DNA from: Dasyornis broadbenti
Lineage: Eukaryota; Chordata; Aves; Passeriformes; Dasyornithidae
Direction of reading: 5' to 3'
NCBI GenBank assembly: GCA_013397935.1
Contig: VZRN01005893.1
Coordinates: 1,163,902 to 1,227,901 of the forward strand
Length of the DNA stretch: 64,000 nt
A model generated the notes under the pieces. It did not search any database and was not told where the DNA came from. It saw only the letters and a program-made list of their open reading frames with translations. Position 1 is the first letter of the stretch. Each line of letters opens with the position of its first letter. Positions 50,713 to 63,000 of this stretch are shown here, piece after piece. The position numbers and the translations under genes are program-made.

Positions 50713-50765
50713 AGACTAAATGATAGACCAGATCCTTCTGGCCTTAAAAATCTCTCATTCTATTT
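50713..50765 (+). mobile_element. Probable CR1 3'-end fragment, plus strand
   Basis: The words gactaaatgatagaccagat, ccttctggcc and a final cattctatt resemble the CR1 3' terminus (gactagatgacct ... attctatg) in the plus orientation. Only about 50 bp is recognisable and it is diverged. Confidence 0.55.
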
Positions 50766-52275
50766 TAATAATATTTATTAACATCTGCTACATAATACTA
50801 TGATATTCTGATCATGAGAAATTGCTTCTATTTCACCCATATACAATTATCCAGTGTGGCAATGGAGAACAAAGGGACTTGTAGGACAAAGAAATGCTGT
50901 GCAATGATATTTACTATTTTGGGAAAAGCTGTGTCAGAGGAGTATATCATGAGTTAACTACAGTTCTTGTGGTTTGCAACTTAGATGGGATCATGTCTAG
51001 GCTGGCAGCAAAATGCAAGGCTGTTGAAAAGAAATTTTATTTTGTAGGCTCCCAGAATAGAGAATTAGAAATTTCTTCAATGTTTTTGATTCATTTCATG
51101 ATTAATAAAACATAGGGTAATGCAAGCATTTGGCTCCATATTCTTTTCACAGCCTCTGCTGCTGTCTTCTCTTCTCCATGACAAACTGTTAGAAAACCCT
51201 TTGTCTAACCTTTTTTCATATAAACCACCACAGCCACAAAGATAAAAAGCAGCAAAGGTTCATTACTGGTTTATAGTAAATGTAGATTTGGTTTTTTATT
51301 AGTACTTTTATTTCACAGATCCACTGGAAAAAAAAAATTTAAAAAAAAGTGAAGAGAAATGAAAGGGAAAAGTGCACTTTTCCTAAATCCCAACTGGAGA
51401 AAACAGCACTACTGCTTTGGCTCAGTTCCTATTTCTGTTCTACAATATGAATGCTTCCTTGGTGGTAAAACTGCTCTGCTCCATTCCAGACCTGTCACAC
51501 GTGAGGAAGCGTAACTGTAAAGGGTCCACTGGGATACCATAGTATTTCTAGAGATTTTAGGCCACTTACAAGGTAAAAATAATTAAACCAACTAAAAAAG
51601 CCACGATCCAGTCTTGTCAAGTGAAATTCCAGAATTCCTTTTCAAGAAAGAGGGGTTATGAAGGTACCAGCTGACAGAGTAACAAGTTCTAATTTGCTAA
51701 TTTGCAAGGCATGGTGTGAAACACATTCACCCAGCATCAACCCCTTTTTTCTTGACAGGAAGCATATATTCTACGTAGAATAGGATGGAGTGTATCTTTT
51801 CTCATATTAGCAACGACATACTCCTTACAGTTTATTTCAGACAGCATTCTCAAGGATTTTTCTTTCAGCCTTCAAGGCAACTACATAAGTAGTTTTAGGA
51901 ATCAAGACTATTAAAGAGTCTCAAACCTTAAATACTTGTGGTTTGCTTGTTTTTTTAAACAATCTGACTAAGATGATATAGAACTATACAATTGTCCTAA
52001 ATTGTTATGGAAGGATGATTGTTTTCAAGTGGAAATTTTCAAAGAAATTTCCAGAGAAATATATTCATTTCATGTGTATTAACATTTTTCTAATTTTCCT
52101 TTGTAAGACTGTTCAAAATACTTTATAATTTCCCATCATCTATGCCTTAACTCAGCAGCATCAGCGTACCTGAAAATCCACAAATTCTAGGGAATACAGA
52201 CAACAGCTGTTTGATGCAGTCTGCCTCTTGACAGACTGTCTCTGCTACCAAGGCATTTCTGTCCTTGCTTTCTGA
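50766..52275. other. Unique AT-rich non-coding DNA, no gene found
   Basis: No exon recognised. An A-rich stretch is at 51328-51352. The segment directly abuts the left target-site copy of the next LTR. Confidence 0.5.
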
Positions 52276-52280
52276 GCCAA
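52276..52280. repeat. Target-site duplication, left copy (gccaa)
   Basis: The five bases gccaa immediately precede the TG terminus of the LTR at 52281 and recur exactly at 52997-53001. Confidence 0.85.
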
Positions 52281-52996
52281 TGTTGGAGGTTGGGAATTTT
52301 TCCATCCTGTGGCTAGAGGTACCTTAACGAGCCTTAACGACTGGGTACTTAAGAGATAACGACTGAGTACCTAAGGGACAAAGACGCACTTAAGATACTA
52401 AAACCATAGCCAGGTGCGGCAAGAGAAAAAAAGGTGGCTGGCCGTGGGCAGAGACACACTTGTCCCCGGGTCTTTGAGGAGACAGCTGCTGTTTCTTCTT
52501 TCCCTTCCCTGCTGCCGCGGGAGCTCAGCACTGCCGGGTTTTTCTTCCTTGCTGGAGTCTCTGCTACCCTTTTGTTCACCCGCTCGAGTGGACAGGCTCT
52601 GCTGCCCAGTTTGCTGCCCTGAGATCCCCTGCTGCAGCTCCGCTCGCCGTGCAGCCGCCTCGCCCTCAGCTCCGTCCGCCATCACTGAGGAGCTGAGCTC
52701 GCGCCACAGCGCCCCCTGCCGGCCGTGACCGTCACTGTACCAAAGGGGAGGGGCGGTGTCTGGCTGCTTAGAGAAAGCTGCCACCGGGTATCTGGTCTGT
52801 TTAGTTGTTATTGCTACTGTTATTGTTGCTTGTTCCCTCGTTATAGATACGAGTAAAGAACTGTTATTCCTTTTCCCATATCTCTGCCTGAGAGCCTTTG
52901 ATTTCGACCTTATAACAAGTTGGAGGGAGGGGGGTCATATCCTCTAAGGCAGGTTTCCACCTTCCTTAGTAGACGCCTGTCTTCCAAACCAAGACA
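52281..52996 (+). mobile_element. Solo LTR of an avian endogenous retrovirus (plus strand), well preserved
   Basis: A 716-bp element begins tgttggaggttggg and ends aaaccaagaca (TG...CA) and is flanked by identical gccaa copies, so both ends are fixed. The U3 part has a 22-bp direct repeat (52335-52356 and 52357-52378) and a CpG-rich promoter-like block around 52500-52760 with a GC box (ggggcgg, 52750-52756). An AGTAAA hexamer at 52852-52857 may serve for polyadenylation, followed by about 140 bp of U5-like sequence containing ggagggaggggggt. That order supports plus orientation. No gag, pol, env or second LTR is present, so the internal region was lost by LTR-LTR recombination. The 60-130-codon frames across it, in both strands, come from its high GC content and are not genes. 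Confidence 0.88.
52335..52378 (+). repeat. 22-bp direct repeat in the LTR U3
   Basis: Two adjacent 22-bp units start taacgactg; they differ at three positions (g/a, t/c, a/g). A partial third unit (ttaacgagc) precedes them. Duplicated short motifs in retroviral U3 regions often act as enhancers; here that role is inference. Confidence 0.85.
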
Positions 52997-53001
52997 GCCA
53001 A
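52997..53001. repeat. Target-site duplication, right copy (gccaa)
   Basis: Exact match to the left copy at 52276-52280, directly after the CA terminus of the LTR. Confidence 0.85.
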
Positions 53002-54367
53002 GGAGCCCGTCCTGGACTCAATGTTTTTGCCCCTACTCACATAGAGAAAATGTGTCAGAGGCAAAGAGCAGCATTTTCCACAAATTACTCACACAGCCTA
53101 GGAGTGATCCACCTACTCAGAGAGGTGGGGGTCAGTTTGAGGAGGCTGGACAGGGACACTCAGTGCTGCTTGTGTCCTTGGAGCCCTGGCACCCTGTGAA
53201 GGAAAGGAGAGAGACCACTCTAGTAGCAGCTGCACAGAAAAAAGCAAAGAGTGCAGTCACTATTTCCAATACATTTAAATCAATAAGCCAGGTAATTTGT
53301 ATCTAGACAGAAGAACCCATAATAAACAACAAACTATTACTGAAGACAAATGCATTTCCAATGTGCTTTTGTTCTTGCATTTTAATAACATGAAAATGCA
53401 AGCGAGGTATACAAAAGGAAACTAACTCAACTTTCTTGCTGACAAGACTTTTCAAATAATATGGTTGTAGTTGATAACCTATCGGTAAAAGAAATGCCTC
53501 TACTCATGAATGTTTCAGCTGTTTTGATTTTTTTTTTTTTGTAGCAGTTTCTTAACGTGCACAGTGAAGCTGTTCATTAAAAAGCAAATTAACAACAATG
53601 AAAAACACTCGTCAGCCTGAAACAGTAGAAATAGTTTCAAAATCATGGTGCTACATTGAAATTGTGAGTTCTTTTGAGATATGTGATGCTGTTGTTTCTC
53701 TGAAACTGCACAAGTTCAAAACTAGTTTCACTCAATTTAACTTCCCATTGATCCTTTGGAATTACGGATATTAAACACTTGGTTTCACAACAAACTTAAT
53801 GAACAATTCTGAGTCTCTTTATGCACAACCACTGGAAATGCATGGACCAGTTGGAATCAGAGATTACAGCAATGTCCCATTGGTCTGCAATTTTCTGGCA
53901 GCTGAGAGTCATTGCCTGGATATACATAATGACTTGTGCTGCAAGTTTTTCTCCTGAGAGTTGAATCTAAACTGGAAAATCCTGGCTTCAGAGGATAAAC
54001 CTACTGAAATAAATAAATCTATTTCTGTGGGATGTGTAAAGCTGTAAAAAGGGGTTCAGTCCAGAGGACAGGCATTTATGTTAAGACCTTTGGGTAGATT
54101 TACACTCTGAAGAAGAAAAAAGATGATGAAATGGAAGATTTAAAGAGGTGAGACTGAAAGTGTGTACAGTGAAAGAAAGGGAACATTGAAGGCAGAAGGA
54201 GAGGTTCAGGCTTTCTGGAACAGAATGCTGATGATTTCAATGAAGCTAGAAATCTCTATGAACTTTTCCTTGAGTCTAAGCCTATGTCCAAGATCACAAT
54301 ATACCCAAACTATTCAACCCTTTAGCCAAATGTCTGTGACCACTACTACAGTCAGAGGACTGTGAGA
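53002..54367. other. Unique non-coding DNA, no gene found
   Basis: Host flank of the LTR, then AT-rich sequence. A 128-codon plus-strand frame starting at 52920 begins inside the LTR and runs into the flank; its upstream part is LTR sequence, so it is not a gene. A T run lies at 53528-53541. Confidence 0.5.
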
Positions 54368-55433
54368 ATCAGGTGGCTTCTCATGGCTTGAAGGGTGCAC
54401 TGTTTGCTGGATAAAAACCTGACTGCATGGCCAGGCCCAAAGAGTGGTGGCGAGTGGTGTAACATTCCATTGGTGCCTGGACACCAGTGGTGTTCCCCCG
54501 AGCTTGGTACTGGGGACAGTCCTGTTTAAAATCTTTATCAGTGATCTGGACAAGGGGATCAAGGGCACCTTCAAGTCAGTTTGCAGGTGACACCACTTTG
54601 GGTGCGTGTTGATCTGCTGAAGAGTAGGAAGGCTCTGCAGAGGGATCTGGACAGGCTGGGTTGGTGGGCCAAGGACAGTGGTATGAAGTTTAAGACAAAA
54701 TGCTCGGTCCTTGGGTCACAACAACCCCCTGAAGCACTACAGGCTTGCAGAATAATGCCTGGAAAGCTGCCTGGTGGAAAAGGGTCTGGGAGTGCTGGTT
54801 GAAAACCAACTGAACGTGAGCCAGTGAGTGTCTGGGTGGCCAAGAAGGCCAATGGCATCCTGGCCTGTACCAGCAATAGTGTGGCCAGCAGGACCAAGAC
54901 AGTGATTGTCCTTGTGTATTCAGCACTGGTGAGACAACACCTCGAGTGCTGTGTCCAGTTCTGGGCCCCTCAAAGACGTTGAGGGGCTGGAGGGAGCTCA
55001 GAGAAGGGCAACAGAGCTTGTGAAGGGTCCTATGAGGAGTGACTGAGGGAGCTGGGGGTGTTTAGCCTGGAGAAAAGGAGGCTCAGAGGGGACCTTATCA
55101 CTCTCTACAACTGCCTGAAAGGAGGATGTAGCCAGGTGGGGTTTGATCTCTTCTCTCAGATAACAAGTGACAGGTAAAGAGGAAATTAGCTCAATTTCTG
55201 ACGAGGGAGACTTAGGTTGGATATTAGGAAACATTTCTTCACAGAAAGGGTGGTCAAGCATTGGAACAACTGATTGAAGTGAATTAACTACCAGCCCTGG
55301 AGGTATTTAGAACACAAGCAGATGTGGCATTTAGGGACATAGTTTAGTGGTAGACTTTTCAGCATTAGGTTAACAGTTGGACTCAGCGATCTTAGAGGTC
55401 ATTTTCAATCTAAATGATTCTGTGTTTCCATGA
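54368..55433 (+). mobile_element. CR1 LINE fragment, plus strand, 5' truncated
   Basis: About 1.07 kb of the 3' half of a CR1 element. Reverse-transcriptase remnants are readable in pieces: LFKIFISDLDKGI (about 54528-54566), then a frame-broken remnant of the catalytic FADD region near 54578, then LQRDLDRLGWWAKDSGMKF (about 54634-54690), and later nucleotide matches gccaagaaggccaatggcat, tattcagcactggtgagaca and tgtccagttctgggcccc. The 3' untranslated part follows (ctggagaaaaggaggctcag; aggttggatattaggaaaca through 55230; ggacatagtttagtggtaga), and the tail is at 55395-55433 (ctaaatgattctgtg). Stops and frameshifts rule out activity. Its similarity to the CR1 consensus is clearly better than that of the 23 kb copy, so it is probably younger. 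The 73-108-codon frames inside are remnants or shadows. Confidence 0.93.
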
Positions 55434-58400
55434 TTTCCATCCAGGTCTGATATGGAATGTGGACGAAAGTGAGCTAAAGCTGAGGAGTGATTATAGAAGG
55501 TGCTTCTACTCTTCTTCCACAAAATGAGTGGCTGCTTCCTGGCTGACACTAGAGCCCAGTTGCAAGAAAGCTCTTCCTTTCCTCTGTTTCTAACAGGCAG
55601 TACAGGCAACCCAGAAATTTGTTAATAATAACTGTCTTTTACTGAAAACTTTATTAGACATGAGAAACTCCTCTCTGTGCCACCTATCTCCCCCAAGGTC
55701 AGGTCCTTTCAGAGAAAACTTTTAACACACAGACGGACCCTGATCTTGTTGTGAGAACCTAGTTCTGCAAATGAGGTTGATCACTACGCAGGCCAGTCTG
55801 CTAAACTGTTGAAGAAGTTGTTCCAGTTTCAACACGGATCCATTAAACATAAAATATTTATCACAGAAATGGAGATGTCAGCTGAATGTCTTGATATGCA
55901 GATGTGGTTTTATGATTACACTGCAGGAGAACAACAACAGTGGGAGTTGTAGGGCATGAGCTGTATAAACTCTTCTGTGGTCCTTGGCATGTACCTAGGT
56001 TACCTAAATCCCTGCTGAAGAAGTACTGCTTCAGACTCTATTGGTGGTATTGGACCTACCTTGGCTAAACCTTGCTTTCACAGTTTAAATGTGACTTGGG
56101 TTCAGGAAGAGAGGAATACTTTGAAGTTAGAGATAATATTTTTGTATTTAAAAAAAAAAAAAAAAGAGTCAGCCATATCAGTCTAGTGTAAATTATCTAA
56201 ACTGCTTTGAAATGGTCCAGTAAAATCAGAAAATTTGGGAGGCACCTAAGAGCAAAGGATCATGTTAAAGCAGAACAAATTGTTTCAGAAAACCACCAAA
56301 GTCACATCTGTGGCTATTTTGAAAGACAAGTCAGAAAAGCAATTGTCAGGAAGAGTTAAGGTATATCTGCTCCTGTTTTCAAATAGAGAAGAATCTAGAT
56401 AATATCTAAAGGTCTTTTCTACCCCTGTCTTCTACAGTTCCAGTAACTGTTGCTATCAGAATTGCATGATGCCTGTGTTGTCTGCTATTACCTTCAATGT
56501 AAGAAAAATATGTCTGCGTTGGGGGAAAACATATTACCCCAGCTTATTTGACTGATAAAAGTAGGTTTCTTTTTTGTGAGGTTCCTTGGATGTCTTAGTG
56601 TAATTGTGGCTATTAAGTCACTTATGTGTACTGTAAGACAATTGTGCTATAAAGGAAATGTTAATATAACACATTCACTACAGAAGTCCAGATTCTGCAA
56701 TGAACTGTCTGTGTTAATGTGTAATTTAAGAGACCTGTAATGACATTTGTGGTTTCCTTCACTGTAGAGGGTGAAGGTTGGTGGCAGGAGACTGTGCTTT
56801 TAGAGCTCACTGAATGACAAGGGACTAAAACTAACAAATAATTAAAATAAAGACTTGTAGTGGTGGTCTCAAGGTGTATTTATCCCAATTTAAGACAATG
56901 TAACTGCACCTAGGATCTTATAGAAAATATATACACAAATCCTAAACATTAGGAACAGACATTTCTAGCATGATGTCATGATATATCCTTAATTTATACT
57001 TCTGGTAACCCTAACCCAAGACAGGACTAAAATTATTTGGGCAGATTCTAATACCCTTACCTGAAATCTCATGGTGCTTTTCTTCAAGAAGTTCTGCTTA
57101 CGTGAGGGGGACAGTTGTGGATTTTGATGCAGTTTAACTGTTACGAAAAAAAAAAGGTGGGGTTAGAATAGGCTCAAGCAGCAGCTGATTAGGAGACTAT
57201 GTTGTTTTTTAAAGAAGAACCAATGGTCAGAGAATAGAATGAGTTACAGTGATCCCTCCTACCTGCACAAGCTGCAAGGAAGCTCAGCTCCATTTATTAT
57301 TCTGAAATAGCAGGTGCACCAACACCAACACCAACTAGAGAATACCTAGTACATGTACTGCTTTTCATGTATTTTTTGTATAAAGAACAGATTGCCTTTA
57401 TTGCTCCTGACCTTACATTTCTTTGTCAAACATATCAATCACTCTCCCTAACCTTTAATAGGAAAGGCTAAAGTTGTTTACTGCAGCAGTTCCTATTCAG
57501 CACAAGGACACCACCTCCATTCTGAACCAGGCAGATTTGCATACCTACCACTGATTACCCAAAAAGATTGCTTCTTCCCCTAAAATATTTGTCCATTTTA
57601 TAAATTTTTTTTCCCAAGGAGGTCATTCATTGCCAGTGAGGTTAAATCTAAAAGTCAGCAGTATTTGGCAGAGATTTATGTGGGAATAGATATGAGTCTG
57701 TACAGCTCTCAGACTGATTAAATAAAGAATGTCATGGGAGTAGTATGATAGTATATGCATACTCCAGTAAATGAAAGTAATGCATTAGAATGCAGCTTTA
57801 GGGTCTAATTTAAAAACATAATTCAGACACAGGCAGAAGCCTTTAAAATATTGGCAGATGTCTTTATACTGTATTTCATATAGAGGACAAAGTGGATTAA
57901 AGATAAATGTAATCCAAATAATGGTGCTGTTTCATTTATTTTTTCACTTATGTTTTATTTCTTTTAAAGAAATTCAATTTGTTGAGGATTGTTTTCTGGG
58001 TTTTCATATTTTTATGCAGATCCGCTTAAAAATGTGAGCAGGGGGAAGAAAAACCCCATTCATTACAAATTGCTGCTTTTCCTGAGAGAGCCTATGGTAA
58101 GCCACAGTTTTTACTCAGTCTAGGTGAAATAAATACTGTTGTTAAAAGGAGTATTTCAATAAGCAGGAACTTTGATTCCCCTTTTTCTGTCTCCCATCCC
58201 CTTTCAATCTCATTATATGTCAAGGTGATTAGGCTTAAATGGTTATCCTCACTTTGGATTCTCAACTTTTATTGTAGCCCATTGCTGAAGGACAGACAGG
58301 CTATTATTATCTCTGCTCCATGTTATATTTTTCCCTAGTGACATTCTATCAGGTTGGTGCTTTTACAACATTCTTTTTCTTCCACCTTCCATGCACTGCT

Positions 58401-59824
58401 TTAGAAGTCAGGAGAAAATGAATAAAAATTCAAATGTGACTCAAGTACATTGTTAAATAAAGTGAAAGATTTGGGAAAAGTTGGCTGGGGGTTGTGACAC
58501 ACATTTATGTTCTCATATGTCTGAATAGGCAGACAATTGATACTAAGTGGAGACTTTCTAATTTTCTCACTCTTTTAAATGTTTTTGATTGATGGCTTTG
58601 ATTTTCACTTGCACATTGCAGCATTCCCTTCACTGAACATTTTTTCCTAAATCCAGAATTGTAAGGGGATGTAAAGGAAAGTAATTTGTGTTTGTTTTGA
58701 GCTTCAGACAGTTGAACAAGGTGAATACAAACATAATATTAAAACAGTATTGACTGTATTCAGCATTTCAATTCCATTTTGATTGTGTTTGTCTGATCCC
58801 TTTAATATTAGTCTTGCCAATAAAATCATGGGGAATCTCTGAATCTCTTCAATGGAACTAGGATTGGATTCTCCCCATCTTTCACACTCATTGCACAAGT
58901 GATTGGCTTGAGTTTTGGAGGTAATGAACACTTTGGGCTTTCTTGGGATGTAATTCAGCTGCCAATATTCTCTGCTTTGAAAGAACAAACCCACAGCTAA
59001 CTTGCAACTTAACTTTTGCCCACAAATGAAAGAAATTTTTCTTTGAGGAAAGTTTTTCAGTGCTATTTAAACTAAACACCATTCATACAAATTATTAAGT
59101 CAGAGTGGTCTTGGAGGCATACCAGCAGTCAGTGACACCAGCTCCAGCAAACCCCAGGAGATGAGAATTGCACCCATTGTTTCGTGCCTTTGTTCAGAGG
59201 ACTTCAGTATTTACTATAAATGGTAATTCGTCAAATCTTAGAATTCACTGCAAATACTATCAAACCCCATCATCTTTACCATTGTTTCTTATCATGCTGA
59301 TACAAAGCATACTAGACAGTGTTTCCGAGGGAGAAGGGATGCAAGATTGGACATAGCATCTCTACGCTTGCTGTAAAATTTGGAACCAAAAATGGTAATC
59401 ATAGTATGAACTGTGAGGCGAATTAAATTTTATGGTAATTTTCTCATTCAGAAAAAAATTTCTCTTTTCCAGATCTGCTTGAATAAAGACAGACTGGGAC
59501 TTTTATAAAATAAAGCCAGCTCAAGAAGAAATTTGGAAGTTCTGCTTGAGGTTTTCTGCTACTTGGTCTTCAGAAGGTCCAGTAGAGAGATCCTTGAATC
59601 TTAGTTATGGAAATGTTGTCTGGAAGCAAGCTTTGTAAGCCCTCTTCTCTATTCTTTTGCCTGAAGCAGAACTTTTGCCATGTAGACCAAATCAGTCATG
59701 GCCTTGGCTAGCAGAGCCTTGAAAACCTCCAGAACAGAGAACTGAGCCATCATGAAAGTTCATCACTTAATAATCACTTAATAATTTCAAACTTCCATTA
59801 ATATAGGTACATTTGATCAGCTAA
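55434..59824. other. Unique AT-rich non-coding DNA, no gene found
   Basis: No exon, RNA gene or repeat family recognised. A poly-A tract is at 56150-56165. The stretches 57960-58130 and 58200-58340 are complex, non-repetitive and CNE-like in appearance (for example tttatgcagatccgctt, cattcattacaaattgctgc), but conservation is untested. A 96-codon minus-strand frame at 58704-58994 has no recognisable homology. Confidence 0.5.
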
Positions 59825-60065
59825 GTTAAATATATTTATAGTGTGTATATATATATTTATACTTCTAGGGTGTGTATTTTTTAAATATATATTTCCTGTT
59901 ATGTGTCTATATAATACCAGGATTATATACATTTTAATATATAAACATGTAATAAAATATATAATTATATATAGGTATATATACTTATATGTAATATATA
60001 GGTTCAATATATAAGTATATAATATAACTTTATGGTTTTATACATAAGTATATAAATATTATAAG
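59825..60065. repeat. TA-rich low-complexity block
   Basis: About 240 bp dominated by tata, atat and aata words with only scattered G and C. It includes several short imperfect TA runs and self-complementary stretches that could fold as cruciforms. No longer repeat unit is visible. Confidence 0.9.
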
Positions 60066-63000
60066 CTAATGTTAAAAGATATTTTCTCTACCATCCTAAA
60101 TTTTTTCACCAAAAATAGAAAGTATTTTTAAAATTACCTTGTAAAGCTGAAGAAACTGAAGAAAGAAACCACAGAATAACAACTAGACTGGAACAAAAGT
60201 TTTGCAGTGGGAGACATGGAAGAACTTGATTTGTTTATCTCATCAAATGCATCAGGTGTTGTATTAGACCGTAGAATAGTCTAAATACTTTCATGTGGAG
60301 AAAATTTTGCATATTTCATACTTCCTTGATGTAACTTAAAAGAATTGAGAAAAAACAAAATCTGTACTTAAAGGCAGATTAATTAAACTTGTGAAAAGCC
60401 CACACACTTATAATACTGAAAGTCATTAGTCCTTGGAAATAATAAACAGAAGAGATGATATAGCCTTCATTTTTGGTTATCCTTCAGATGAGGTTATGGA
60501 CAGAGATAGCTCTAGGTTCAGGGATGAGTGTAGATGTTTTTAACTTAAAAAAAATGAAAGGCAGAAAATGTGTGTCTGAGAGATACATTTTTGTTATATT
60601 CAAAACTATCCATGACATAAGAGAACAATTATCATTGTTGTGCAGAATCTGCAATAGTCGTCTTTACTTTCAATATCCAATTTATTTATTTTCATAACTA
60701 CATTATGATAAATTAAAAAAAGAAAAATTCACAAACTTCCAAGTTGGGTGAATGCTCAATATGCCACCATTACAAGTTAAGTACCCTTACAGATTTTTGG
60801 ATCTATTTTTCTATGTACATGATATCCCTTTTAAAACATCTGGAGCTGTATACTTCCATGACTTCAGAGGAGACGCTACTCCTGACCATGATCAAATCCT
60901 TTACGTCATCTCATGATGAAGCAAGGGGTTTCCTATCTTCAAAACTGTCAGTGGAATCTCTCAGTGGGAGAGTGAGAGAGACATCCTCAAGTAAGGATGG
61001 TCCTCCAAACCTGTTTTCCCTCTCTCATGAGCAGTCTACTATGGCCATGAACAAAGTACAAAAGAGTCCTTCAACTTTTTCAAATTAGATTTGTATGGCT
61101 CTTTTAGGTTGGTGGGGTAATTTTTAGTATTTTTGTTTGTTTGTTTTAGTCACAAATAATTAACAGTTGTATCTGGAAATTCTCAGACAAGAGTACTAGC
61201 AGAAATGGAATCAGCTTGCAACTGAGAAGCATTGTGAACCAAATCTAAACATGAAGTGATCAATCCTACAGGCCTCAGAGTAAGGCCTAGTTGCATTCCA
61301 ATTACATTCCAGTCACATTCCACCACAGCAGCACCTGATTCTTGGATACACTCTGTGCTAAGGTGAACCACATCCACACAATTTTGTTCCTCCATTAAAA
61401 CTGAACAGAAAACACAGGGCCTGTCTCCGGTCCTAACAATTCCTTTGTATGAATAGTGTTCTGGTAGAGTTGTGAAGGACAGCAGCCTCTTTCCAGATTT
61501 GCCAAAAAAGAAACATAGAAAGCACAAAAAAATGTAATAATAGCAACCCCCCTGAAATAGAGAAAGAGAAAAAAATGTGGAAAATATAAAAATCCAACTT
61601 TTTTTGTCTGCTACAAAGGCTAAATTTCTGAATTTTATTTAATTCATAAATAACAAGTGACTCCTAATTTACAGAAGAATATTCTCCTTTAAAATCCAAA
61701 TGGTTTTGGAAAATTATTTCCTGTTTGTTTTATTTGGCTGACTTGAGAAAAAGAAGAATGTTTTTGGTTTTTAGTGTGGAATTTTCAGTGTGGAAGTTCT
61801 GGAAATGGAAGCCATATGCTGTACCAAAACTACGGTAAACAAAAGCAATTAAGAGGTAGATTTTTCTGAAACATGTACATGTGTGAGGAGGAGAGAATAC
61901 ACACTACATATGTACATATGGCAAGATTCAGCTGAGTACCTGGCTAATAATACTATCACAAAAGACTGCAGAGTGGCAGAATGGAAAAATAATGAAAAAA
62001 GACAGACTGGAAGAAGCTAACTGAAGGAAACATGACTTTTGTCCCATAAAACTTGTATTTAAAATAACTGTGCCTGTTTAATGAAAATTTTAAAAATTCC
62101 CAACAAACCAAAAGAAAACAACAGTCTTTGAATAAAAAACAAAACAATCTTTGGAAACAGCAGGTTTTACAGATTAACTAGTTATTTTCACCCTTCACAG
62201 AAAATGGGAATACAAACTTATGAATAGCAGTGCCTGCTATAGGTTTTACATTTCTGTGATGTACTCCATACTTGAGCCTCATGATGAATGTTTCATCTCG
62301 GTCTGTGCTGGGAAGAGTTCTTGTCTTAGCTTTTACCCATGCTGCCTGAACAGACCAGTGCAGGTGAATTGCAGCCCAGGTGTTCAAATTACGCAGGCAC
62401 ACCATGAGCATGCTGTTGCCAAGCTCTGGATGAGCTAACAGACACTTACAAAGCCAGAAGGCAGATCACGAGATTCCACTTAATCACTTAAAGAGTTCTT
62501 GAGCTCTACATTTCAGAGAATACATATATATATATACACACACACATGTATATGCACACAGAGATAGTAAGGGGTCCATCAGCCAAATTGCTGAGAGACC
62601 AGGCTGACTTGCCAGAGCTCTAACACCATTATGCAGCATTGCAGAGCTTTGTTTGAGTTGTTCTTCTGCTTTGCCTGGGACAGTCTGGATCATTACTGGC
62701 ACTGAAATCCCTTGTTTGTCCAAATCATAGCACCGTGTCTGGGAATATATTTGAGAGCATGAACTTTTTAGATAGCATATTTTTGAAAGCATAGAAGTAT
62801 TATTTATTTGAAAATCTAGAGACAATATCTTTTAGGAATAGTTGGTACTTACCTCTAGTTCCTCTTGTTTTGCCTGGTAGATGTAGTAAGTTCCAAACTA
62901 AAACACCAGCTTCTGGAAACACCTGGAACAAATATTTCTGTCAGGGCAAAAATTCTACATTAAATGTACCTGTATTCTTCTGGTTTATAAACTCCCTCCT

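Noticed and set aside
52349..52784. Several GC-rich open frames (up to 128 codons) that could look like a CpG-island first exon
   Set aside because: They lie wholly or mostly inside the solo LTR at 52281-52996, whose ends are fixed by TG...CA and the gccaa duplication.
54571..54926. Open frames of 73-108 codons on both strands near 54.6-54.9 kb
   Set aside because: They are remnants or antisense shadows of CR1 ORF2.
60744..61527. Two neighbouring 114-codon frames on opposite strands
   Set aside because: No domain, no homology recognised, no supporting signals; kept only as a remark in the interval description.
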